Assembly (NCBI GenBank): GCA_027596945.1
Contig: JADGJH010000686.1
Coordinates: 1 to 15,307 of the forward strand
Direction of reading: 5' to 3'
Length of the DNA: 15,307 nt
DNA from: Physocladia obscura
Lineage: Eukaryota > Chytridiomycota > Chytridiomycetes > Chytridiales > Chytriomycetaceae
The notes beneath the pieces are model-generated. The model saw only the letters and a list, made by a program, of their open reading frames with translations. It had not been told where the DNA came from and searched no databases. How positions within the stretch are numbered: the stretch's first letter is position 1; each line of letters starts with the position of its first letter. Position numbers and translations under genes: made by a program. Below, one piece after another: positions 1-9,471 of this stretch.

Positions 1-1003
1 AAAAAAAAAAAAAAAAAAATTAAACAGTTCATTACCAAAATATTTGAGAAATTTCCACAAATCATTTACATGTTCATTGGTAGCAATTGGTCCACTGAAC
101 CCGTCACCAAATTCAATCACACGGAAAATAGATCGGACGAAAACCATGGTTCCACTCAAAAAGAGTGCAAAGAAAAGCTTGCGCCAGTTGTTGTTGCTGA
201 CTTGCGTCTCAGCAAGCGGTTTTTTGGTCACTCGTCTATAGAACACAATTGCAAGCGAGAGATACTGCAATCACGAAATGAAAAATCAAAAAAAAAAATA
301 AATATAAAATCAAAAAAAGGAATAAAAGAATCAAAACAACAAGCAAATGCGCAACTACATACAGCAGTGAACGAAATGACTTGAACAATCAAACCGCCAA
401 TCAGAATATTAGTTCCCGTTTGAAAATACTGCTTGAACGAAATAAGTAGGATCGATCCGCCAACTTGAATTAGAAACGAAATGATATCGCAAGTCACAAA
501 AATTTTTGCAATGACATCATGACGGAGCGGAGATGCCACGGGGTCAACATATTCGATCAATTTTCCCAAAACAACATCTACCAAAAAATAAAAATAAAAT
601 GAAGTCAGTGCCAAAATACACAAAAAAACAATATTACATTGAGTCGCAGCAATCAAAACTGGAGCGATAAGAATGAACGATTGTTGGACAGAATATTTGG
701 TGACTTCAAACGGATCGTCAATACTAAGGATGCGCAATCCAAATCCAAGTGCTTCCAAAAAGACTCCAACAAGTGCTGCAATCATGTACAATGATTTGAA
801 CTTATACGATTGCGTTATACTAATCGCAAACAAAACAGAGTACTGAACCAATTCACAACCCAAGTGTGTTAAGATAAAGCGGATAAAATTTAATTACAGC
901 TAAGTCTTACCACAACACAAGCCATAATAGCAAGGTTTCGATCCGGTTTCTCGCCATACGGTGAGTACAACTTGTAAATATTGGAACTACTGCTAGAATC
1001 CAT
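1..1003 (-). CDS. RTA1-like lipid-translocating exporter family membrane protein (3' end missing)
   Basis: Four exons can be joined: 1003-911, 842-638, 577-363 and 264-70. The introns are 843-910 (68 bp), 578-637 (60 bp) and 265-362 (98 bp). All are GT-AG and all keep frame. The joined part is 236 residues, starting MDSSSSSNIYKLYSPYGEKP. The family is recognised from the RTA1 core: FILIAPVLIAATQYVVLGKL, where the QY join spans intron 2; then KIFVTCDIISFLIQVGG, GTNILIGGLIVQ, and late FVRSIFRVIEFGDG. RTA1-like proteins are fungal seven-helix plasma-membrane proteins linked to lipid translocation and drug or stress resistance; the substrate cannot be told here. After TNEH at position 70 a GTAAATG donor is likely, and the poly-T at the window edge (1-19 read on this strand) looks like intron sequence. 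The last exon, with the final helices, is therefore outside the window. The start is the first ATG in frame, and the next gene's stop lies 187 bp upstream. Confidence 0.88.
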
Positions 1004-1190
1004 TGATTTGGAATGTTTAAATTTTCACAAAACCTTTTAATCTGGATGTGTCAGAATTGATTACCAATTCAAAAAACCAACATTCTATAATTTTCTCTGG
1101 TATCATCGATAACAATGTAAATATGAAAGCATAATTTTTGTTACTTAATCGAACGGAGAACGGGAGGGAAAGAAGCAAATGCAAGGGACA
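1004..1190. other. Short intergenic spacer
   Basis: AT-rich, 187 bp. It must hold the 3' end of the duplicated-ectodomain gene and the promoter and leader of the RTA1-like gene. No AATAAA follows the upstream stop on the minus strand, and no clear promoter motif was seen. Confidence 0.5.
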
Positions 1191-4119
1191 TCAATTTCCA
1201 ATTTTTCTGGCCGACTTTCTGAAAGAGCAGACAGTAATGACCAAAAATGAGACAGAGAAAATTATAATCACTGTTTTAACAGCAAACTCGTTGATTTGCC
1301 CATAACCTAAAATTTCGTCAAAACGCTGCTGACTTTCGGATGTAAAGCTGGGCCCAAGCTTTGATGCCAAAACTAGCATAGAAGTTAAATATACACATGT
1401 ACAAATATATCAAATAACATAAAAAAGGCTGGTAAACAAAATTGACTTACAGGAATTTACAGAGATACTGAAAACCTTTTCAGACAGATAAGATTTTCCA
1501 AAATCGCCATCATTTTGCTCTACACGTGCAACAAATCTTCTACGAACTAAGTTCACGTATAACTCCGCCAATCCTTTCATCGCCATCAATTCACTTTCGG
1601 ACATATCAACTACGATACCAATTGCATTAGTGACGCCAACATCCACCAAATTTATTACACGAATATTTCGCAATCCTATTTTTACGCCATTCACATTTCG
1701 AACTGTGATAACAAAATCATCGACACTCCATGCTCCAGAACGCGGAAATACAGGCGTTGTAAATTGAATGCGCACAAACACTGAGTCATCATCAACGGAA
1801 CCACCAAATTGAACTAAGGCAATCGTAGCACTTTCAGTAATAACCACTCCTGTAGCTGGCGTTTGCAAACAAGCGCCATACGGTGGCGTCGCATCCGTGC
1901 ATGCCCATTCATTTCCTGAGCTTACTTCTTCCTTCAAGAAAATGTGCACACGGTCGCCTTTAAGCATTTCAATAGGCGATTGCAGTATAATATTCCACTC
2001 GAAACTGGGCTTATTAAATGGCTTTTCGTCTTCAATAAAGTCTAGTTGAAAGATTTTGAGGCTTGTTTTAAACTTTTCTCCTCGGTATAGAGTCATATTT
2101 AAAACTGATGAGACAGGAACGGTCGAGTTCTTGAGTGGACTTGTAAAATTAAAAACGAGATGTAAACGATTTTTGTGTTGCGAATCACGAAACGCACTTA
2201 TAATATGTAACTGTGGCGGTGACTCTTTTATATGAACAAAACGCGTTATACTGGTCAGCGGATCGGCTGTTTGTTTCAAGCCTAAAGCTGATTCGTGTAT
2301 GCAAGTCTGCCCTACCGTGTAAATTCCGGAAGTTGGGGCGGATATGTTGAGAGGAGGGCGAAAAATTGTTTCTAACTTGTAGTCTCGAGCACAAGATAGC
2401 CCTTTTGTGAATGACAGCTTCATCATATGATTCTCCTTTGACGCATAAAATCCAAGGAATGGACGTGTACTGGAATCAACCGCTGGTAATACTTGCACTT
2501 GAATTGCTTTTGGCGGTCGGAAAACTGGGCAAATTGGTCCGGTAATGAACTTGACAGTCGTGTTGCACTGTGAAGGATGAAGTGCAGGAATTTTTGCTTT
2601 GATACCACAGCAAACTCCTTTCGTATATGAAAAAGAAAAAGTTAAAGATAAGAAGTAACCAATAACAAAAAAATAACAAACCTCGCAAAACATCCATATA
2701 TTGCTTTGTAGTTGTGGCTTTCAACCTCGGCCACTCTCTTCCAACAACACTGTCTGAAACGTCAGCAATTAATCTCCCCACTTCTTCAAATCCAACAGTC
2801 GCCAGATTATCACTAATCGCAAAACTCAATTTATATGCCCGAAATTTTCCTCCTGCATATTCATCATCTTCTTTCACTGCCAAAATATCAAGAATTTTTC
2901 GGTCATTAATTCCGTTGCCCAATCGCTCATACTCAAGCGAAAAATCATCAACGGCCAAGCTTCTCAATACATCCCCTCCGGATTTTCGCAACCCAGCACC
3001 AACAGCGGCATCAAACACAACCTTCAACTCATATATACCGTTATCTGCGGCACTGCCAACAGAAGCCACTTCACCTAAGGCGACTATCCACGGAATAGTT
3101 ATCCGTGGAACAGTTACAACGACAGTTGCTCCAGAATCGCAAGCAACTCCAGTTAAACGCGAAAAGCAAGTTCCAGGAGCCACAACCACTACTATACTAA
3201 CATCATCATCGTTTGTAGCCGCAAAAAGTAAAGTAGTGTTGACTTTGATTTGAAAAGTTGTCAATAGCTTAAGGGGCGAAGTGGAAGCGACGGCGTGTAT
3301 CGTGATGGGAAGCAATAAGCTTTGCACCGCACCTGATCGTGATACCCGCGTAGCAGTAACATTGAAAAGAGGTAAATTTTGTGTATTTTGCATTAAAAAA
3401 TGTGCGGTATTAGCAGAAGATGATACGGAGATTGGGCCAACAACAGGTTCAGAGAATGAAACTGTGATACTGGAATATCGAACGCCTATATGTACTGGAG
3501 TCGGATCCAACTGAGGGGCCTGGTGCGGTCGCGTGTGAAAGTACGTAGTTGGCGCAGGAATCCATGACTCGTCAAATGATGGAGCATACTGGCGATTTTC
3601 GACATCATTTTTGCTAGAGTGGACTAAAGGCAGTAGGAAATGTTCATTGGAGCATGAGAGTGAAACTGTCCACTGAATTGTGTTTCTGGTTTTTGGTAGC
3701 TGTGGAACTTTCAGTTGTTTCGTCAGCGCACAGGACGCAATTTCTTGAACTGGGCATTTACAGAATTTTACAAATGACAACGACACAGGCTTGCTTTCTG
3801 TATTACGCAAACAAACCACTGCACCAGTGTCAGTTTTGGTGTCATGAATAATTTCCAAAGGACATGCGTTTTGCAAAGGTGAACCAGATGAATACGATGA
3901 TATTACTGGTGGCGACTTTGTTTTTGACAAGATCGGAATTTCGGAAAGAGTCGCATTCAAAATAGTCCATGTTGGCAAATTTTGCACCATAGAAATTGTG
4001 TTTGTAATTGACAAAGAAGATGCTTGGAATTCTGCGGCATTCGCAAGTGTAAGAGCAAAAATTGCAAGTGTTACAGCTTTTTGTGTGTTTGATTGAACTG
4101 GAGATAGTATACTTTTCAT
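1191..4119 (-). CDS. Large single-pass surface protein with a two-unit duplicated ectodomain (unknown family)
   Basis: Exons are 4119-2682, 2617-1451 and 1372-1191. The introns 2618-2681 (64 bp, GTTTGT...AAAG) and 1373-1450 (78 bp, GTAAGT...CTAG) both carry a TTAAC branch-like site, and both joins keep frame. The product is 928 residues. Residues 1-29 look like a signal peptide: a basic start, a hydrophobic run AVTLAIFALTLANAA, then EF. Residues about 902-919 form one hydrophobic helix followed by a short basic tail (RKSARK), giving a type I membrane topology. The outer part carries many N-x-S/T sites and spaced cysteines. It consists of two similar units, about 110-475 and 540-865. Each has a FHTRPHQAPQL/FVHIKESPPQL motif, a beta-rich stretch (SITVSFSEPV/LHLVFNFTSP), a Cys-containing segment, and an AVDDF/SVDDF motif. 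The beta-rich parts resemble Ig-like adhesin domains, but no family was recognised. An alternative acceptor 3 bp further into exon 2 is possible. The gene may be the 3' half of a larger one (see the membrane gene just upstream). Confidence 0.72.
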
Positions 4120-4181
4120 TTCCTTTTTTGCTAAATTCTATCAATTTGTAGCATCAGTTGGAAACAATTTACAAAGTATAA

Positions 4182-5780
4182 TTATACCTTAAATAAAGGA
4201 ATATAGATCCATGCTGTAACACATGTGAATGAGGTTGTCAAAAAAACGTAGAATACGGCATGCATTTTCAATGTCCTTCCAATTTTAGCCTCAATTTCTT
4301 CAGCATACTGATATGGAAGTTGAGCATATGTGTCGAAAGCTAGAATATTTAGTTTCTCTTTTCCAGACGACACCTGCATTGAGTATGCAACAATGGCAAG
4401 TGGGGTGACTATTTTAAGTTCAGAAGCAAGTGACTGAGTTTGCGACAAAATATATATATGACACTTACCACTCAGCATCAGCTTGACAAATATTCTCCAA
4501 ATAGTAGGAAAAGTTTTGACAAAATTGGCTTTCGTTTTTATCACAAAAGGAGTTTTTAATCCTGCATTGATAGCGGTAATCGCAAATTGAGCACAGGTAA
4601 GAACAAAATAAACAACCGCTTTTCCAAAACGAGATGTGCGTAGCGGAGCCGTAATTGACCAGAATAATGTGAGAAGATGGAAAAAAAAGGATAACAGAAA
4701 GTCTAAATTGCGCGAAAACCAAATATACGCTTGTGAGACTTTCAGAGCATTGATCTGGGCTTGCATATCACAGACAAATTTCGACCAAACTTCATTAAAT
4801 TGCTTAACAGGTTTTTTTGGCGACTCTGGCATTTTTTGAGGAATTGGCGTGAAATAGTATTGGTAGTCAAAATTACGGCAGTATGTATACATTGCAATAA
4901 TCCACATGCACAATTCACGAACTTTCAAAATAATATCGGACAAAGATAAATTGCGCACCCGAATAGCCGTTTGAGACGCAAATTTAATGATATTGTTCCG
5001 TTTTTCGAGCAGAAGAGCAATCAAGAACCGATCCAGAAACGGGAAAACAGTTTTTTGGATGAACGAAGTTGAATATATACGGATAAATAGTGAGCGTAAT
5101 GCTTTCAGAAATAGTGAGAGAAGGTGAAGGGCAAATAGGGCGAAGTTGTATGCATGTAATCCAAATTTTGATGATTTCTGAGTCTGCTGTATTACATTAT
5201 TTTTTAACAGTTGAGTACTAGCAAAGTTACATTAACAAAGCACCTTTTTACGCTTTATAGATGATGATTTTGAAGATTTAATGTTTTTTGAGCGGGGTAG
5301 CTTTTTAGAGGTTATATCGTATTTTATCGAGTCAATGTCAGCAAGAGTACTGTGCTCCCGTTGAAGCCACGCAGGTTGGTGTTGAACTCCAGTGCTGCGT
5401 AAATCGGGTCTGAATTCAGCCGAATCCAAGTCCAGGCTCAACTTTGCTGATTGCGAGTGTTCAGACATAAACGAGTCCATGTCTTCTGATTCATGTAGTG
5501 TTGGTGCAGACGACAACGATCGGTGAGAAAAGCCGGGACCAGCCAGACTAGATTCGTGCTCAAGATAGTGATCATGACTGAGATCGTGATCATGATCACT
5601 TCCATGCTTGTGGTTGGTTTCCTGAAGATCCTCATTCTCGTTTTTCTCAGACTCTGACTGCGAATCCGACTCTGTCCCGGCACCACTCAATTCGGTCATA
5701 GCACTATCGCTATTATGTCCGTTGTTACTATCACCGACCAGCTCAGAATGCACGTTAACGCTGCTTTGCTGATCTCTCAT
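4182..5780 (-). CDS. Unrecognised protein: acidic His/Ser-rich N-terminus plus multi-pass membrane region
   Basis: The proposed exons are 5780-5244, 5186-4469 and 4408-4182, giving 493 residues. Residues 1-150 are acidic and polar, with a His/Asp cluster (KHGSDHDHDLSHDHYLEH, about 58-75). A basic stretch follows (about 159-186). The rest contains several hydrophobic segments, for example YNFALFALHLLSLFLKAL, LDFLLSFFFHLLTLFWSI, AVVYFVLTCAQFAITAI, and FYVFLTTSFTCVTAWIYI near the end. An in-frame TAA at 5234-5232 would end the first exon as a 182-residue ORF, but the same frame reopens at once. The 57-bp intron 5187-5243 (GTGCTT...ATACAG) removes that stop and keeps frame. Its donor is weak. The second intron, 4409-4468 (60 bp, GTAAGT...ATAG), is also a multiple of three; if retained, the protein has 513 residues. 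The reading frame can end at the TAA at 4184-4182, or splice from GT at 4187 into the next gene. No homologous family was recognised. Confidence 0.6.
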
Positions 5781-6131
5781 CGGGTGTCTCGTGATAGAAA
5801 ATCACTATCTTGCAAAACTGAAACAAAAAACACCTTTGTAAGCAAGCAAAACGAATATCCAATTGGAACCCCACCATCGGTAGCATTAGAAGATGAGACG
5901 AAATTTTCAAACTTTGCTTGTCCTAAACAGAGAATTAAAAAGTGTTACCACTTTAACTAGCGGGTGGAAAATTTTTGGGATCCAAATTTTATGTTCATAA
6001 TTTGGAAACAAAAACAATCTTACACATGTTATATCTTGAATATTTCTGATAGATCGATGAACTTTTTCGTCTCTATTTCTTTGTGTTTGATTTGGTACTT
6101 CCAAAATTTAAAAATATGAGAAATTTTATTC
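5781..6131. other. Intergenic region: Apple/PAN gene 3' end and membrane gene 5' leader
   Basis: 350 bp with no convincing coding sequence. On the minus strand it holds a GTAAGA donor-like site (near 6022) and a CTGTTTAG acceptor-like site (near 5928), so an intron in the 5' leader of the gene starting at 5780 is possible but unproven. An in-frame TGA shortly upstream of 5780 argues against extending that coding sequence upward. Confidence 0.4.
6125..6130 (-). terminator. Poly(A) signal of the Apple/PAN gene
   Basis: AATAAA on the minus strand, one base after the TGA stop (6134-6132). The position is unusually close to the stop. An AT-rich stretch follows. Confidence 0.5.
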
Positions 6132-6701
6132 TCAGAGGATCCATCCACAATGAAGATTATCGGTATAAGACGCAACTGAACCCGTATCTGCTGATAAAAA
6201 AGTGCATATTCCCGTGTTGTCGGCAAATTCCCAGCGATAACATCCCTGAACTGCTGGGTTTTCACACATCCACACACATTCAAGCATGCTGTCTGCCGAA
6301 ACTTGATACAGGTAACCACCATCACCCCAAATACACGCGTCAGAGTAATATGCATTACCAGCTGTATCATCGTATTGCCAATCTCCGCTTGGAGGGTGTT
6401 CAACCCAACCGCACACACCATTCGTACCAGAAGGTAGGTCCACAGCACTACCTCCCGAATCGCTTTTGAGCCAGCACGTGCCACCGCTGTAATCGGTCCA
6501 AGTGAAGTGAGTACAACCAGATTGCAATAAACACTGCATGCCACAGTAATCGCCATCTGAAGCAACACTATTGATGTTGGGTCCATTCCAATCACAACCA
6601 GATGCCCAAGTCACTGGCATTCCACCGACGCTGCCTTGCCAGTCAAATGCATAAGCAAATGTCACGAAACTTGCAAATACGTAAATTCCACTAAATCGCA
6701 T
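6132..6701 (-). CDS. Secreted protein with two Apple/PAN-like six-cysteine repeats
   Basis: This is a single exon of 189 residues. A signal peptide is evident at about residues 1-18 (RFSGIYVFASFVTFAYA, then FDW). Two repeats follow. Repeat 1 spans about 34-100, with cysteines at 36, 53, 57, 63, 76 and 97. Repeat 2 spans about 120-187, with cysteines at 123, 142, 146, 154, 166 and 185. Both share the pattern C...C-x3-C-x5-7-C-x11-12-C...CGW, with CTHFTW / CYRWEF after the third or fourth cysteine. This fits the Apple/PAN fold, which binds proteins or carbohydrates outside the cell, and such small secreted proteins are common in chytrid fungi. There is no membrane anchor, so it is probably released or held in the cell wall. 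The ligand is unknown. A poly(A) signal follows the stop directly. Confidence 0.82.
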   Translation of the reverse strand: MRFSGIYVFASFVTFAYAFDWQGSVGGMPVTWASGCDWNGPNINSVASDGDYCGMQCLLQSGCTHFTWTDYSGGTCWLKSDSGGSAVDLPSGTNGVCGWVEHPPSGDWQYDDTAGNAYYSDACIWGDGGYLYQVSADSMLECVWMCENPAVQGCYRWEFADNTGICTFLSADTGSVASYTDNLHCGWIL

Positions 6702-6832
6702 TGGTGTTTTTTAAATTAGTTTTTGCTCTTTTTTTGGTAAAAAGAAATTGGGAAAGTTTTTCAGTGCTGCTGAACCTTTTTAAACTGATTATGAACCTCT
6801 TTTTTTTTTAAACAAGTTTTAAATTACTTTAA

Positions 6833-6838
6833 TTTATT
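6833..6838 (-). terminator. Poly(A) signal of the phosphate transporter gene
   Basis: AATAAA on the minus strand, about 38 bases after the stop at 6876. Confidence 0.55.
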
Positions 6839-6875
6839 AAATTTTCGCAATATTCGTACGAGGAATTAATTTTTT

Positions 6876-8619
6876 TCACTCTTCATCTTCTCCATTGAGT
6901 TCTTCCAGAGTCCGGCCTTTAGTCTCCGGAAGTGCAAACGTTGCTATAACTCCCGATGCCATGATCGCAGTAAATACTGACAAGCAAGCAACCGCGTTTG
7001 TCGTAAAGTATGGGCCAACTGCCTGAATACCCAGAATGGCGCCAACTTTTCCACACGCAGCTGAAATACCATGGCATGTAGCCTTGAAGCGTGTTGGAAA
7101 AACTTCGCCGGGGATGACAAAGGTCGTGGTGTTTGGTCCAAATTGGAAGAAAAACTGAGCAATTGTGTACACGACAAGAAATGGAACTTGTTGTGTAGAA
7201 ATGGTGTTCCAAGTGGCAGCTAAAATAGCCAAACATATCGTAATAACAGCGAAACCCATTATTTGGATTGGTTTGCGGCCCATTCTTTCAATGAAACCAA
7301 CAGTGAACCAATATCCTGGAACAGTGCCGGCACAAGCAATGATAACATTTCCGATGGAGGTCTGGTAAAAGACGTTCCAAATGTCAACAGGAGGCATAAT
7401 TGATGATGTAGTTGTGGTGCCGTTCACTGTGCTGGTGACTTTGATTTTCGACGGCCCGTTGAAGTTGATGAGGGATAATACAACAGATTGGTTTAGTGCC
7501 AGACCATACCAGGCAACATCGAGAGCAAACCAACAATACGCGGTTCCAAAAAGTGTCCAGGCGTTCTTAGGTTTGGAGAAAGTTCGGAAAAAGTCTTTGA
7601 GTGATCCGTTTCTCTTATTTTCAGCTTTAATTTGTACTACGGGTACATTTTCTTGTGTGATTTCATCCTGTATGGAAGCTGCCGACTGTCCAAGAGCTTT
7701 TTCGACTTCAGAAAGGTCTAAATCCCCCTTTACTGTAACAAGTGTGAAAATTCGATATTTAATGTAAAATGTACAAACCATCAACAGTGAATCGAGGAGT
7801 TTCAGGGATCGTAAAACGAAAGTACACGGTTAAAACAGCTGGAACAATACCCAATCCAATTGCAAGACGCCAAGCGATGTCAAGCTGCAAGAAATCGCCT
7901 TGAATTGAATCTTTCATACCAGCCAGAACGCATACATAGACCAAGGAGCCCGTAAGAATACCGACACCTTGCATAGCAAAAACGGCTGCAAGCAACATTC
8001 CGCGGTATCTAACATTTGCGAACTCAGAGGTGATGACAGCTGACATGGGGTAGTCACCCCCTATACCAATCCCAAGAATAAACCGCCAAAAGGCCAAAAT
8101 AGAAAGGACAGATGCACCGCGCTGAAGAGTAGCTGAAAAGCACGAACCGATTGTGCATACAATGATAATCATGATGGAAATTCCATACATAATTTTTCGC
8201 CCCAGTTTGTCACCGAGAATACCAAACCCGACTTGACCAACAAGATTTCCCCAGTTTGTCGAAGCTTTAAGGAAGGCGTCCATGTTTGCTCCATTTGGAT
8301 AGTTGTCGACAAAGTCAACTTTGGTGTTTTGCGGCGTTTTTACGACAACTGTCCCGTTTGTAATAGACGTTGGGAAGTTTCCATGAATGTATTCTGGGCC
8401 ATACCAACACTGGTAAATCATTGGTAACGCTTGTGAAATCACAAAGACGTCATAAGCATCCGAGAAGAATCCAGCACCGGCAATCAGAACCGAACGGACG
8501 TGAAACCATCCCAGTTTAGCTTCATCGAGTGCTGCGAATGCTTGTGCTTTAGATTTTGGCTTTGACCTGCAAGATAACACCAGTTAGAGATTTGCGTCAC
8601 ACCTTACACCGCCTCACAT
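6876..8619 (-). CDS. PHO84: Inorganic phosphate:H+ symporter, PHO84-like (major facilitator superfamily)
   Basis: Three exons are proposed: 8619-8618 (the AT of the start codon), 8566-7779 and 7732-6876, giving 548 residues. The intron 8567-8617 (51 bp, GTGAGG...CTAAC...TTGCAG) splits ATG as AT^G. The intron 7733-7778 (46 bp, GTTTGT...TTACAG) restores the loop ETPRFTVDVKGDL. The family is clear from GAGFFSDAYDVFVISQALP (residues 31-49), the signature GIGGDYPMSAVITSEF (D172), the substrate-site helix WFALDVAWYGLALN (W331, D335, Y339, spaced as in known fungal transporters), FGPN (N464), and the C-terminal EVFPTRFKATCHGISAACGKVGAI. The length fits the family (about 520-590 residues). It should import phosphate with protons across the plasma membrane. 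No ATG other than the spliced one gives a full first helix: the next in-frame Met comes after it. A Pho4-type site lies upstream (9249-9257). Confidence 0.92.
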
Positions 8620-9424
8620 TATTTCTGGAAAATATAAAAAAAAAGAAAACTGATTTGTAGTTTGCAAAATTTTTCCGGAAAAAATTCTTCAATCAGGCAT
8701 GCGCCAAGGTCTTATCCTACTGTCGTTCAATATTTCAAAGAGAAACCAAAAAATCCCGCTTTTTTTGGTTATAATAGTTCAAGGAAGAATGTACTTAATG
8801 GTTCATATTTACTCTATTCCACATATTCCAGGTTGGGCTTGGTGTGCAAAAAAAGGGGGCACTTCCCCTTTCTTTCCTTCCCTCCTCTTCTGTTCAATAG
8901 TAATAGCAGTAATTATAATACAAATTTAAGCATTTGTCGGTTTCTTTCATTGACATTTGTTGTAAATTGATTGGAAAGCGACGAATTGAGTTTTGATTCA
9001 GGGGGCACCATTCCAGAAAATTGAGGGGGTTTGTTTATCAAACGGATATTTTTTACTATCTCAATGAAATTTCCATCTCAATCATCTCACGCCTCCAAAA
9101 ATACAAAATTTGAAAGCACCATTGAGAGAGCATCCATTCCCTAAACGCCTGGTTTTGGAAGCAGCTGGAGTGCAACAGGTTGCTCACCGTTTTTTTTGCC
9201 TTGATGGACGTGGTTAAACGAGTGAGATGGGAAGTTCAGTTAGCAACTAAAACGTGCCCTTTCAAATCTAGTTCAATGGAATAGTAAAATATGAGACCTT
9301 CAGGTGGATCTCTCGTTTTACCTTTATAATTATGTTCCTTTTTCCGTTTTCTTTAGTAAATAATAAATAAACAGCTGAGGGAAAAAAAAATCAATCAAAT
9401 GACAGCTGAACCGAAATACACAAT
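8620..9424. other. Intergenic region upstream of the phosphate transporter
   Basis: About 800 bp, AT-rich but with normal CpG frequency and no coding sequence that reads like a protein. It should hold the transporter promoter and leader. A pyrimidine-rich stretch lies near 8860-8895. The only recognisable regulatory motif is the Pho4-type site at 9249-9257. Confidence 0.5.
9249..9257 (-). promoter_or_regulatory. Candidate Pho4-type binding site, GCACGTTTT
   Basis: The minus strand reads GCACGTTTT, identical to the second class of Pho4 site described at yeast phosphate-regulated promoters. It lies about 630 bp upstream of the phosphate transporter start, on the transporter's own strand. Whether this organism has a Pho4-like regulator is unknown, and one site can occur by chance. 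Confidence 0.3.
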
Positions 9425-9430
9425 TTTATT
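9425..9430 (-). terminator. Poly(A) signal of the zinc-finger gene
   Basis: AATAAA on the minus strand, about 42 bases after the stop at 9472. Confidence 0.55.
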
Positions 9431-9471
9431 GGGAAAAAAATTAAAGAAACCTCAAGAGGTAGAAATTCAAT

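Noticed and set aside
1..19. A-run at the left edge as a poly(A) tail or telomere
   Set aside because: It falls downstream of a likely splice donor of the RTA1-like gene and reads as an intron poly-T on the coding strand; it is not a telomere repeat.
2714..3253. Plus-strand open frame of 179 codons
   Set aside because: It lies fully inside the first exon of the minus-strand surface protein, is Ser/Thr/Pro-biased and has no signal or domain.
4182..5024. Treating the membrane part as a separate gene starting at TTG 5024
   Set aside because: There is no ATG at that point. The frame is open a further 200 bases upstream and joins the acidic exon through a short in-frame intron.
5715..5960. Plus-strand 81-codon frame near the start of the acidic/membrane gene
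   Set aside because: It overlaps the N-terminus and leader of the minus-strand gene and shows no protein-like features.
6029..6595. Minus-strand 188-codon frame overlapping the Apple/PAN gene
   Set aside because: Another frame of the same strand. The Apple/PAN frame has a signal peptide and regular cysteines, this one has neither.
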